From NCBI GenBank assembly GCA_964559135.1, contig CAZLGG010000054.1, positions 1 through 26,058 of the forward strand: a DNA stretch of 26,058 nt. The letters run 5' to 3'. Positions 1 through 7,327 of this stretch are shown here, piece by piece. The notes below the pieces were generated by a model. It did no database searches, had not been told where the DNA came from, and was given only the letters and a program-made list of their open reading frames with translations. The first letter of the stretch is position 1. Each line of letters starts with the position of its first letter. Source of the stretch: DRQF01 sp964559135 (GTDB lineage: Bacteria; Planctomycetota; GCA-002687715; DRQF01). The translations under genes were made by a program, and so were the position numbers.

Positions 1-51
1 ATTCGGCATGAGGGGGGGCGTCTCATGGGCCGTGCGGTGCGGTGGCGAGAG

Positions 52-125
52 TACTCCCGGCGGGACTCGAACCCACTACCTTCGGTTTAGGAAACCGACG
101 CTCTATCCAGATGAGCTACGGGAGC
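52..125 (-). tRNA. tRNA-Arg (anticodon CCU)
   Basis: Read on the minus strand, the 74 bases fold as a complete cloverleaf. The acceptor is GCTCCCG/CGGGAGT (the first pair is a G-U wobble), the D arm is GCTC..GAGC, the anticodon arm is TCGGT/ACCGA around loop TTCCTAA, and the T arm is GTGGG-TTCGAGT-CCCGC. The loop places CCT as anticodon, so it reads the AGG arginine codon. The 3' CCA is not encoded (discriminator A followed by C-T-C). A possible weak promoter is CACAAT (141-136) with TTTTCT 17 bases upstream. Just downstream a 6-bp inverted repeat (7-12 with 22-27) could help end transcription but has no T run. Confidence 0.95.
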
Positions 126-293
126 TTGGAGGGGGATTGTGACATGGGGGCGGGAGGGAGAAAAGAGGCGGGGGCGGCCCGGCGGTGACGTGATGGTCTT
201 CAGGAACCGGAAGCGTTGGGTTGATGCGGTGGGCGAGAGCGGTACGGCCGGAGCCTCGTGGTTGAGGGGACCCGTCGACTCGGCGATTCGATG

Positions 294-315
294 ACTGACC
301 CGTTGACGGGTCAGT
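294..315 (-). terminator. Hairpin 13 bases after the HIT stop codon (probable transcript end)
   Basis: A perfect inverted repeat: ACTGACCCGT (294-303), a two-base centre, ACGGGTCAGT (306-315). It begins 13 bases past the TAA of the HIT gene, the last gene of the minus-strand train. There is no U tract, so it is not a textbook intrinsic terminator. It may stabilise the 3' end or mark a Rho-dependent end. The tRNA-Arg gene lies further downstream on the same strand. Confidence 0.5.
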
Positions 316-328
316 TGGGAGGGCCAGG

Positions 329-682
329 TTAGCCGGGGGGCCAGGTGAGGGGGCGGCCGCCCAGGAGGTGGATGTGGAGGTGGGGGACCTCCTGGCCGCC
401 GTGGGCGCCGTCGTTGATGACCAGGCGGTAGCCCTGGGCGAGGTCGAGATCGCGGGCCAGCTGGGCGGCGACGTGGAAGAGGTGCCCGATGAGGGCCTTG
501 TCCTCCGGCGTCATCGCCGAGATGCCCGGCATGGGCTTGCGAGGGACGATGAGGATGTGGGTCGGCGCCTGGGGGTTGATGTCACGGAAAGCGCCACAGA
601 GCTCGTCCTCGAAGACGATGTCGGCGGGGATCTCCTTGTCGAGGATCTTCTGAAAGAGCGTCTTCGATGCGCTGTCAGTCAT
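329..682 (-). CDS. HIT-family (histidine triad) purine-nucleotide hydrolase, HinT-like
   Basis: A 117-residue protein of typical HinT length. HinT enzymes are homodimeric cytoplasmic nucleoside phosphoramidases that cleave AMP-N bonds, for example AMP-lysine. The N-terminal half carries the family pattern F-x-K-I-L-D-K-E-I-P-A, the region around residues 35-50 reads FRDINPQAPTHILIVPRKP, and the C-terminal triad is H101-L-H103-I-H105 followed by L-L-G-G-R. The middle histidine is the expected nucleophile. The ATG at 682 has a good AGGAG ribosome site 7-8 bases upstream. It lies 12 bases after the FAD oxidoreductase stop, so the two are probably co-transcribed. It is complete, with nothing missing. 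The exact physiological substrate is unknown. Confidence 0.95.
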   Translation of the reverse strand: MTDSASKTLFQKILDKEIPADIVFEDELCGAFRDINPQAPTHILIVPRKPMPGISAMTPEDKALIGHLFHVAAQLARDLDLAQGYRLVINDGAHGGQEVPHLHIHLLGGRPLTWPPG

Positions 683-694
683 GACCGGCTCCTT

Positions 695-2104
695 TCAATC
701 CACCGCCTGGATCATTCCCAGTCGGGCCATCTCCGTCAATGCCTGCTGGATGATCCGGGGAGAAAGCAGATAGAGGTCCGGGTGCTCGGACGCCAGGGTG
801 AGGACCTCATCCGTGCTGCGCGGAGCACGGAGGAACTTGACCAGGGGGGCCAAGGGCACCCGGCCGATGGCGTCGAACACCTCTCCCGAACCCGGAAGCC
901 CCCAGCCTTCGACGGATTCATAGAGGCGCCCCTTGCGACGCAGAGCGGGGCGGAGAGACAGACCCTCGGAGACCTGGATCAACGCCGGCAAGCCCCGCAA
1001 GCCCTCCCGGTTTCTTTCCACCTCGACCTGGACGGCCTCGTGGCGCTTCGCCCAGAAGGGGCGGTCGGAAAACCGGGCCTCCTGAAGATAGAAGTGGAGG
1101 CTTTTTTGCGCGTGGGCGAAGTAGAGCCGCTTCTCCCAAAGAAAGTGCTGGTCGAGAACCTGCTGGGCGAGTTCAGGGTGCTCCAGAATCGTGTTGGCGG
1201 CGACGGCGCCCCACTCCGCCGAAACGATCGCCTTCTCCACGCCCTGACTGGAAAGAGGGTCGATGGAACTCGCGGCATCCCCGACGAGGAGAAAGGGATC
1301 GCGCGTACGGAGAAACCGAGGGGTCGCGCGACAGCCGGATCGAGGAGAAGCCGTGACGGTCGAGGCGGGGCCCGCCGCGTGGCGGCACGCAGACTCGAAA
1401 AGGTCGTTGCGGCCCACGGATTTCATCTCCTCGGGATCGCAAAACAGGGTGAGACTGATGCGACCGTCATGGAGGGGCAACCACCACAGCCATCCCTCGG
1501 GAACCGCTTCGACGACGGTGCTGTCCGTGTCGGTGACCGGGGGCGCGAGATAGGTCGTGAGGGCCACCATGGCCGGGAGCTGATGCACGAGGCCGAGCTG
1601 GGAGAGCTTGGGCGAGACCTCCTTGCCCGTGGCGAGGACGATGAGGCGGGGACGGATCTCGAGGACATCTCCCTCGGACGAACGGATATGGACCGTGTTT
1701 TCGTCGCCGTGGGCAACAGGCCCCAGGACTTCGTGATCCTCGAGGATGGTGGCGCCCATGGATCGGGCGATGTTGCGCAGGTCGGTGTCGAAGGTGGGAC
1801 GGTGGACCTTGTAACCGCGCGCATCGGGCGGGTTCTTGCGGATCGTCACCTTGCCGTCGCCCCAGATGACGCCGTGGCGCTCGGTGCCGTGGAAGTCGTG
1901 GGCGCGGATGACGGTGAGCAAGCCGTGGCGCTCGAGGGCTTCGCGGGCGGCGGGGACGAGGGTCTCCTCGGGGAGGCTCCCCCGCCTGCGGCCGCGGTCG
2001 ACGAGGAGGACGGATCGCTTCCACTCGGCGAGCTGGGCGGCGAGGACGGCGCCCGCCGGGCCGCCGCCGACGACGAGAACGTCAGGCTCGGTGGGAGGCA
2101 GCAT
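695..2104 (-). CDS. FAD-dependent oxidoreductase, flavin halogenase / LodB / geranylgeranyl-reductase-like
   Basis: A 469-residue protein from the ATG at 2104. A TTG at 2137 would add 11 residues, but it lies inside a hairpin repeat and has no ribosome site. The N-terminus is a Rossmann FAD-binding fold (DVLVVGGGPAGAVLAAQL, then LLVDR). The second FAD motif is LLVGDAASSIDPLSSQGVEKA (one G-D motif) near residue 285. EGWLWWLPL resembles the G-W-x-W-x-I-P signature of flavin-dependent halogenases and their relatives, and P-E-E-T-L-V-P resembles the G-E-x-T-x-P element, but the catalytic lysine of true halogenases is not evident, so halogenation is not assured. The last ~45 residues (STDEVLTLASEHPDLYL... 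to the end) look like a small winged-helix or PqqD-like module. It precedes the HIT gene by 12 bases. The substrate is unknown. Confidence 0.82.
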   Translation of the reverse strand: MLPPTEPDVLVVGGGPAGAVLAAQLAEWKRSVLLVDRGRRRGSLPEETLVPAAREALERHGLLTVIRAHDFHGTERHGVIWGDGKVTIRKNPPDARGYKVHRPTFDTDLRNIARSMGATILEDHEVLGPVAHGDENTVHIRSSEGDVLEIRPRLIVLATGKEVSPKLSQLGLVHQLPAMVALTTYLAPPVTDTDSTVVEAVPEGWLWWLPLHDGRISLTLFCDPEEMKSVGRNDLFESACRHAAGPASTVTASPRSGCRATPRFLRTRDPFLLVGDAASSIDPLSSQGVEKAIVSAEWGAVAANTILEHPELAQQVLDQHFLWEKRLYFAHAQKSLHFYLQEARFSDRPFWAKRHEAVQVEVERNREGLRGLPALIQVSEGLSLRPALRRKGRLYESVEGWGLPGSGEVFDAIGRVPLAPLVKFLRAPRSTDEVLTLASEHPDLYLLSPRIIQQALTEMARLGMIQAVD

Positions 2105-2133
2105 GGGGCAGGTCTCGCTGGGGGGTGTTGGAG

Positions 2134-2149
2134 GCAAAGCAAGCTTTGC
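2134..2149. repeat. 16-base hairpin repeat (copy 1 of 3)
   Basis: GCAAAGC-AA-GCTTTGC is a perfect 7-bp stem with a two-base centre. It lies between the exonuclease stop (2192) and the oxidoreductase ATG (2104). The same shape with compensatory A-to-G/T-to-C changes on both arms occurs twice at 12230-12245 and 12274-12289. It could attenuate read-through between the two gene blocks or be a dispersed REP-like element. Confidence 0.6.
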
Positions 2150-2191
2150 GCTCCAGGGGATGGCGCTGATGTGGGGCCTGACGTCCGGCGA

Positions 2192-3019
2192 TCATTCTTC
2201 CTGGACGCCGATGATGCGGTCGAGGCGGAATTGCTTGACCGCGCCGTCGCTCATGCACTGGGCTGTGAGGTAGGAGTCGCCGTCTCGATCCACGATCTTG
2301 ATGGGGCGGACGCGGTGAACCCGGTCCTCCGCCCGCTCTCCGTCGTACTGCACCGTGACGATTTCGCCCCGGTGAATCGCCTCCGGAAGAAGGGAAACGC
2401 GGGAGGTCAAACCCACCGATTGGGCCTCGTCCCGAAGCCCCCGCACGCGGCAGCGACGCAAGACCTCGCGGAGGGCGATCGTGTCCTTCTTCTCGCTCAA
2501 CAGCCGCAGCAGAACCGTGAACAGATGCATCACGTGGAGGGAATCGCCGAGCGCCCGGTGATAGCCCACCTCCGGCAGATCGAAGTAGGAGATGAGGGTC
2601 GCCAAGCGAAGGTTGGGCAGGTCGAGCCCGAGGGCGCGGGCCAGCTTCAACGAATCGATGACCTCGTTCGCAGGCGCCGCGAACGACGCGCGCTCCAAGG
2701 CGCGGGCGATGAAACTCACGTCGAAGGACGCATTGTGAGCGATGAGGATGTCCTCGGCGTGGAGCCAGGATGCGAACTGACGGCAAGCCTCCTCCGGCGC
2801 GGGCGCGCGACGGACCATGTCGTCGCGAATCCCGTGGATGCGGATCACGTCCGGGCTCATCTCGTGGCCCGGATTCGCCAAGGTCGAGAAGCGGGCGATC
2901 TCGTCGCCTTGGCCCGTGAACCGGACACCAGCGATCTCGACGACCTTGGCGTCGCGGGGAGAAAGCCCCGTCGTCTCGATGTCGAAAGCGACGTAGATGC
3001 GTTCCTGAGGGTGCGTCAT
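2192..3019 (-). CDS. DEDDh-type 3'-5' exonuclease with C-terminal WYL-like domain
   Basis: A 275-residue protein. Residues 8-175 are a DnaQ/PolC-epsilon type exonuclease with all five catalytic residues visible: D13 and E15 (FDIETTGL), D100 (HNASFDVSF), and H154/D159 (YHRALGDS). Residues ~205-275 (EIVTVQYDG ... RVHRVRPIKIVDRDGDSYLTA ... FRLDRIIGV) match the beta-rich WYL-type fold often used to sense nucleic-acid ligands or to regulate. The ATG overlaps the TGA of the helicase gene (ATGA), so translation is probably coupled; no separate ribosome site is seen. The length and domain order exclude a polymerase subunit with a clamp-binding tail. The likely role is trimming 3' ends produced by the upstream helicase/nuclease. 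The exonuclease call is firm; the WYL call is moderately firm. Confidence 0.9.
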   Translation of the reverse strand: MTHPQERIYVAFDIETTGLSPRDAKVVEIAGVRFTGQGDEIARFSTLANPGHEMSPDVIRIHGIRDDMVRRAPAPEEACRQFASWLHAEDILIAHNASFDVSFIARALERASFAAPANEVIDSLKLARALGLDLPNLRLATLISYFDLPEVGYHRALGDSLHVMHLFTVLLRLLSEKKDTIALREVLRRCRVRGLRDEAQSVGLTSRVSLLPEAIHRGEIVTVQYDGERAEDRVHRVRPIKIVDRDGDSYLTAQCMSDGAVKQFRLDRIIGVQEE

Positions 3020-4983
3020 GATGGGCCGAAGCCGCTCTCCGAAATCTGTTTCGCCGATGTCCGCGTCGCTGTATCCGCGGGCGCGGAAGCCGAGTCCTTC
3101 GCGGCGCCGAGCCGGATCAGGTCCGAAAGAGCGTCGAAGGCGCGGTCAGTGACATCCACCGCCCGGGTACGATGCCGAAAATACCACCGCTTGAGGACAT
3201 TCAGGTCATCGAGCAGGGGCGGCTCGGCGCCGACCAGGGCTTCCGGTCTCGGAAGCGCCCTGAAGAGAGCGGGGGAGGCCGTCACCACGAGCTTCTTTCT
3301 GGCCCGTGTGATCGCGACGTTGAAGCGATTGGGAAGGAAGAGGAACTCCGCGCCCCGCGCCATGGCGTCCCGGTCGGAAAGCGTCATCGAGAGGAAGACG
3401 AGGTCGCGCTCTTGACCCTGGATGCGCTCCACCGTGTCGACCTGGGGATGGGGGCCGTGAAAGCCCAGCAGACCCAGAAACTCGCGGATCTTCACGTTCT
3501 GCCGACGGTGCGGCGCGATGACGGCGATCTCCTCGGGCGGCACGCCGCCCTCCACGGCCTCCTTCACGAGGAGTGCGATCAGCGCCGCTTCCTCGGGGGA
3601 CTCCTGCGACCGGGAGTCGTGTCTCACGAGAGCGAGTTGCGACGGCGTGTCGGGAGAAAGGACGTCGGCGAATCGCCCGTCGCATCGAAGCTGTAGGCGG
3701 CGAGCCTTGGCGCTTTCCGCGGAGACCAAGCGGCCGCCGTAAAACACGTCGCTGGGAAAGCGCACGAGGTCATCGTTCAGCCGGAAACTCTCCTCCAGCA
3801 TGAACGCCTCGTGCCCGGCCTGCTCGACCAGGTGCTGGAAGACGCTGCGCGCCGGTCCGGACCCCGGCCGCAGGGTCTGCACGACGGGGGGAAGCTGCTT
3901 GTGATCGCCCGCGAAGACGAAGCGGTCCGCCTGCACCATGGCCATGAGCGCCGCCGGTACCGTGAGCTGCCCCGCCTCGTCGAAGACCAGCACGTCGAAG
4001 CGCTCGGGAAGGGCGTCCGCGACCGCCTCGCCATCGAGGTTGCGGGCGACGGGAGAAAACGCCGCATGCTGAGTGAAGCCCGTCACCGCGGGAATCGTCT
4101 TCGACCGAAAATACGCGCCTGGACTCTTCACCAACCTCAGCCTGCTTCCATGTCCCTCGATGCGGCCGTGCTCGCGGCCTCCAATCTTGCAGACGTCGGG
4201 AATGTCCGGATGGGACAGACATTCGAGAAGAAGGTTGTTGATGCCATGGTGGGTGAGGGCGCACACCCCCACCTTCATGCCCCGGCGCACGAACTCCCGG
4301 ACGATGAGTCCCAGCAGGTGCGTCTTGCCCGTGCCGGGGGGGCCCTGGATCAGGGCGAAGTCGCGGCTCACGGCGGCGTCGAAGGCGCGGCGCTGGCTGG
4401 GGGTGAGTCGGAGGAGGGAGGGATCGGCCTCATCGAGGGGCGACGCGGCGGCTCCGCCTTGCGCGGGCTCCGCCCGGCGCTCTCCCGCCATGAGGCCGCG
4501 GATACGCTGGAGCCTCGGCGCGTCGCCGAGATCGCCCGAGACCAACCGCAAGGCCAGCATGGGCATCTCGCGATTCAAGTGGACCGTCGGCAGGGTGAGG
4601 TCCAACACCAGCTTCTGCCCGATGCGAAACCGTCCGAGAAACCGATGCACCTGCCGATAACCCGCCCGGATGCGACAGATCCCCCGCCGCGTGTCCAACG
4701 CCTCGATGACCCCCTCCGGCGCCGAGATCACCTGGTGGGGGGGCACGTCCAAGGCGTTCACGTAGACGTATTCGCCCACGCGGAGTTTCGAAGGGTTGGT
4801 CTTGAACGTGAGGGTGAGCCGCCCCGAATCCGGGTCCATCGACTCCACGACCAAGCCCGGCCAACAGGTGTAGCGATCCACCCGGTCCGCCACGGGCAGG
4901 CTGATCTGGTCGATCACCGCCCGGAACTTCGCCCGAAACTCGAGATCGACGAACGCGGCGAATTCGGAGAGGTCGAAGGTCAC
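3016..4983 (-). CDS. SF1 DNA2/NAM7-like helicase (AAA_12-type C-terminus)
   Basis: A 655-residue protein from the GTG at 4983, which overlaps the TGA of the nuclease gene and is preceded by AGGGA. An in-frame ATG at 5070 exists but would lie deep inside that gene. Residues ~1-200 form a beta-rich accessory region. The Walker A is QGPPGTGKTHLL (~212-220), Walker B VFDEAGQLT (~333), motif III GDHKQLPPV (~357), then VERIQGQERDLVFLSM (~520) and PNRFNVAITRARKKLVV (~550). These are the SF1B motifs of the Dna2/Upf1/SMUBP2 group, ATP-driven translocases on single strands. In many bacteria this helicase is fused to the C-terminus of a RecB-like (TM0106-type) nuclease; here the two are separate, overlapping genes. 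The stop overlaps the exonuclease ATG. Polarity and DNA-versus-RNA preference cannot be read from the sequence. Confidence 0.92.
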   Translation of the reverse strand: MTFDLSEFAAFVDLEFRAKFRAVIDQISLPVADRVDRYTCWPGLVVESMDPDSGRLTLTFKTNPSKLRVGEYVYVNALDVPPHQVISAPEGVIEALDTRRGICRIRAGYRQVHRFLGRFRIGQKLVLDLTLPTVHLNREMPMLALRLVSGDLGDAPRLQRIRGLMAGERRAEPAQGGAAASPLDEADPSLLRLTPSQRRAFDAAVSRDFALIQGPPGTGKTHLLGLIVREFVRRGMKVGVCALTHHGINNLLLECLSHPDIPDVCKIGGREHGRIEGHGSRLRLVKSPGAYFRSKTIPAVTGFTQHAAFSPVARNLDGEAVADALPERFDVLVFDEAGQLTVPAALMAMVQADRFVFAGDHKQLPPVVQTLRPGSGPARSVFQHLVEQAGHEAFMLEESFRLNDDLVRFPSDVFYGGRLVSAESAKARRLQLRCDGRFADVLSPDTPSQLALVRHDSRSQESPEEAALIALLVKEAVEGGVPPEEIAVIAPHRRQNVKIREFLGLLGFHGPHPQVDTVERIQGQERDLVFLSMTLSDRDAMARGAEFLFLPNRFNVAITRARKKLVVTASPALFRALPRPEALVGAEPPLLDDLNVLKRWYFRHRTRAVDVTDRAFDALSDLIRLGAAKDSASAPADTATRTSAKQISESGFGPS

Positions 4984-6713
4984 GGTCGCCGTCCCTTCAG
5001 AAGATGCCCCATCAGGCGCGCGCCCGCCTCGAGATCTCGCAGCAGGCTCTTTGCGATCACGTCGCTCCAAAGGGGCGCCGCGTCGTCCCGCAGTTCACGC
5101 ACCGCCAGACGACGGAGGTGGGGCGTGGCTTGGCAGATGCTCTGGCCCCTGAAGCCGAAGTCCGCGGCCAGGGCTTCCACGTGCTGCGCCACCTCGGGAT
5201 GGGCGCCGGGGGGCTCGCTCTCGAGTGCGATCCCGAAAAGTCGCGCCGCTTCCTCGACGTCGAAGGTGGCGAGGGGCAAATGGAAGCGGCGGTCCAGCCA
5301 CTCCGGCAGCACGACCGCATCGCAGAGGACTTCCTCCACGAAACGCGCGGCCACCGCTTCGCCCCCCAACGATTCCGCCAACCTGCGGAAACGATAGGGC
5401 AGACCGCGGGAGAGGAAGATGGGCAAGACCGACTCCCTGCGGGAGGACAGAAGTCGATTCGTCTGGCTGATCTCGCGGTAGAGCCGCCGGAGCATCTCGC
5501 CCGGTGGGTCGGCGGCCCCGCGGTGGTGAATCACGGCGCCCGTTTTTTCCGTGGGCCGATCGCGACCGAGATCGTCCCGCCGCATTCGCCACACGCCGAG
5601 TGCCGCGTCCTCCCCGTGGAATCCGTCCGCGACGCCCGCCACGAGAAGGAAAGGCCCGCGATGACTCGCCGGGTCGGGCACGCGCCCACCGCCCCGGGCC
5701 TGGGGAAGCGCGCCCGGGTCCGACTTCGGGACGGGCCTCGCGAACTCCTGCGCCAAGGCCCGCAACTTCAGATCGCGGAAGCCGTCGCGCCGCCCGCCCC
5801 AGCTCTTCCCGAGGGCGCGGAGGGTGCGGTCGTCCTTCGCCGCGAGATCCGTTCGGTTGCGCACCCCCATCGCGAGGAGGGCGCGCTTCTCGCCCGGCCG
5901 ACAGCCGGGGATGAGGGAAAGATCGTCGTCCGCTTCCGCCCGCTCGCGGCACAGGGTGCGCCACGCGCACTGGTCGCAGTAGGGAGTCAGGTGAAACGGC
6001 GACTCCCCCGGCTCCCAGGTCTCGTGGATCTCCTCCTCGAGGAACAGCCGTACCGTCCAGAGCATGGGTTCGATGGCGAAGTCCACCCGCTCGTCGGCCC
6101 CGGTCTGGATGAATCCCGTCTCGGGCATGACGCCCTGTCGCCGGGAGAGGACGAGGGAATAGAAGGCCACCTGCATCTTCTGGGGAAACTGGGCGTCCCG
6201 GCTCGACTTGACGTCGCCCACCCGATACGCGTGATCTCCGAAGTCCGAGTCGACGCCGTCCACCCGCTCCAGGATGTCGGTCTCGCCGCGCAACCGAAAC
6301 GGCGACGCCTCCTCGCCGCCGCCGGGGATCACCTTCTTCACCTCGCCCGGTTCGGACTGGATCACGCCGTGGAAGATGACGCCCTTGCCCTCGCGCATGG
6401 CCTCGAGGGTCGCCAGGGCTCGCCGCTCGAGGTCCTCTTCATGGGGCAGCGTCGGGTCGCGCGTGATGGCGATGCAGTCGTCGGGGCGTTCTTTTCGGAT
6501 GCGCTCGAAGACGTTCGCCTCGTGGCGATTGCCCCGCTCCATGAAGTAGCGCGTCAGAGCTGCGGGCTCGGTGCGGAGATCTCGGTCGCCGTGCAGGTCC
6601 AGGTGGAGGCGATAGGCGCATGGGTGGCCGAAGTGGTTGTAGACGACGGAACCCGTCACCGCATGGGGCGATGGACGGAGCGTCGGCCGCGTTTCACTGT
6701 TTTCAGTCGTCAT
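4980..6713 (-). CDS. Cas4/AddB-like Fe-S RecB-family nuclease (TM0106-type)
   Basis: A 577-residue protein. A PD-(D/E)XK nuclease core spans about residues 20-260: R-G-E-T-D146-I-L-E, G-D167-V-K169-S-S, and the downstream QKMQVAFYS helix. C32 (GHPCAYRL) and C246-x2-C249-x5-C255 (YCDQCAWRTLC) form the one-plus-three cysteine pattern that holds a 4Fe-4S cluster in Cas4, AddB and Dna2. A short helix-hairpin-like stretch follows (LIPGCRPGEKRALLAMGV). The C-terminal half, where TM0106-type proteins usually have an RNase H-like domain, shows no clear acidic FDIE-type motif and may be structural only. Its TGA overlaps the GTG of the helicase. The start overlaps the lipoprotein gene by 11 bases and has no obvious ribosome site. 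It probably acts with the helicase as a DNA end-processing complex. Confidence 0.88.
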   Translation of the reverse strand: MTTENSETRPTLRPSPHAVTGSVVYNHFGHPCAYRLHLDLHGDRDLRTEPAALTRYFMERGNRHEANVFERIRKERPDDCIAITRDPTLPHEEDLERRALATLEAMREGKGVIFHGVIQSEPGEVKKVIPGGGEEASPFRLRGETDILERVDGVDSDFGDHAYRVGDVKSSRDAQFPQKMQVAFYSLVLSRRQGVMPETGFIQTGADERVDFAIEPMLWTVRLFLEEEIHETWEPGESPFHLTPYCDQCAWRTLCRERAEADDDLSLIPGCRPGEKRALLAMGVRNRTDLAAKDDRTLRALGKSWGGRRDGFRDLKLRALAQEFARPVPKSDPGALPQARGGGRVPDPASHRGPFLLVAGVADGFHGEDAALGVWRMRRDDLGRDRPTEKTGAVIHHRGAADPPGEMLRRLYREISQTNRLLSSRRESVLPIFLSRGLPYRFRRLAESLGGEAVAARFVEEVLCDAVVLPEWLDRRFHLPLATFDVEEAARLFGIALESEPPGAHPEVAQHVEALAADFGFRGQSICQATPHLRRLAVRELRDDAAPLWSDVIAKSLLRDLEAGARLMGHLLKGRRP

Positions 6714-7176
6714 GAACGGATGTGTGGTCGTGGATGACGCGCCAACCTTGGGGGAAGCGCCGCATCACCAGGGTGAAGACGCCGCCGGAGGGTTTTGCCA
6801 CCTCTTCGATGCGCCAATGTCCGAGGACGACGAGAGCATCCGCGCAAAGAGGGGTCACGTCAAGGTCGCTGAAGACGAGATGCCCCATCGTCTCTTTCGT
6901 ATACCCCTTCACGTAGCCGTCGAGCGCCGCTTGGAAACCTCTTCGCACCCGGCCCCCGCTCGTGAAAACCAGTTCCGGCGACTTCCAGTAACCTTCCATG
7001 AACCCGGGAATATCGCCTCGATTCCAGGCTTCGACTTGGGCATCCAAGACTTTCTTGGCCTCCGCGATGACGTCGGATGTCTTCGACAAGTCGCCTTCGG
7101 GTGGGGCTTTGGAACTTTGGCATCCGGCGGTCAGAAGGGCCGTCACCGCGAAAAAAATGAGCTTTGGGAGTTTCAT
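6703..7176 (-). CDS. NTF2/SnoaL-like (DUF4440-type) lipoprotein
   Basis: From the ATG at 7176 the product is 157 residues: MKLPK, a hydrophobic stretch, then the lipobox L-T-A-G-C, predicting a lipid-anchored envelope protein. The rest matches the NTF2-like cone fold of SnoaL/DUF4440 proteins: a first helix (VLDAQVEAWNRGDIPGFMEGYW), the F-T-S-G-G strand, then VVLGHWRIE and WRVIHDHTS near the C-terminus. Such domains bind small hydrophobic ligands or act as isomerases; no specific function can be given. An in-frame ATG at 7218 with AGGGGAAG close upstream would add 14 residues; the shorter form gives the more typical signal peptide. The stop lies 11 bases inside the nuclease gene, placing it first in the same transcript, although an envelope lipoprotein is an odd partner for nucleases. 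Confidence 0.78.
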   Translation of the reverse strand: MKLPKLIFFAVTALLTAGCQSSKAPPEGDLSKTSDVIAEAKKVLDAQVEAWNRGDIPGFMEGYWKSPELVFTSGGRVRRGFQAALDGYVKGYTKETMGHLVFSDLDVTPLCADALVVLGHWRIEEVAKPSGGVFTLVMRRFPQGWRVIHDHTSVHDD

Positions 7177-7327
7177 GATTGTGAAAACGTCGGGGCCTTC
7201 GAGCACTTTTCGCTTCATCTTCCCCTACCGGGGGACGTAGGATGTGAGGGTCACGATGGCGTCTCCTCTCGGGGGAGAGAAACGCCGCGTGCGGGATGGA
7301 GTCGAGATCGAGGAGACCTGGCCCCCT

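Noticed and set aside
1..12. ATTCGGCATGAG resembles a cDNA-cloning adapter
   Set aside because: One mismatch in a short motif at an arbitrary window edge; more likely chance.
2134..2137. TTG at 2137 as start of the FAD oxidoreductase
   Set aside because: It lies inside a hairpin repeat with no ribosome site; the ATG at 2104 keeps the whole FAD fold.
368..3415. Long plus-strand open frame of 1015 codons
   Set aside because: It lies opposite HIT, oxidoreductase, exonuclease and helicase genes that carry clear motifs. High third-position GC opens the antisense frame; its product shows no recognisable domain.
3811..5397. Plus-strand frame of 528 codons across helicase and nuclease
   Set aside because: Antisense shadow with arginine/histidine-rich composition and no motifs.
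5004..6737. Plus-strand open frame of 577 codons mirroring the nuclease gene
   Set aside because: The minus strand has the D-x-K and cysteine motifs. The mirror frame is the same GC-driven artefact.
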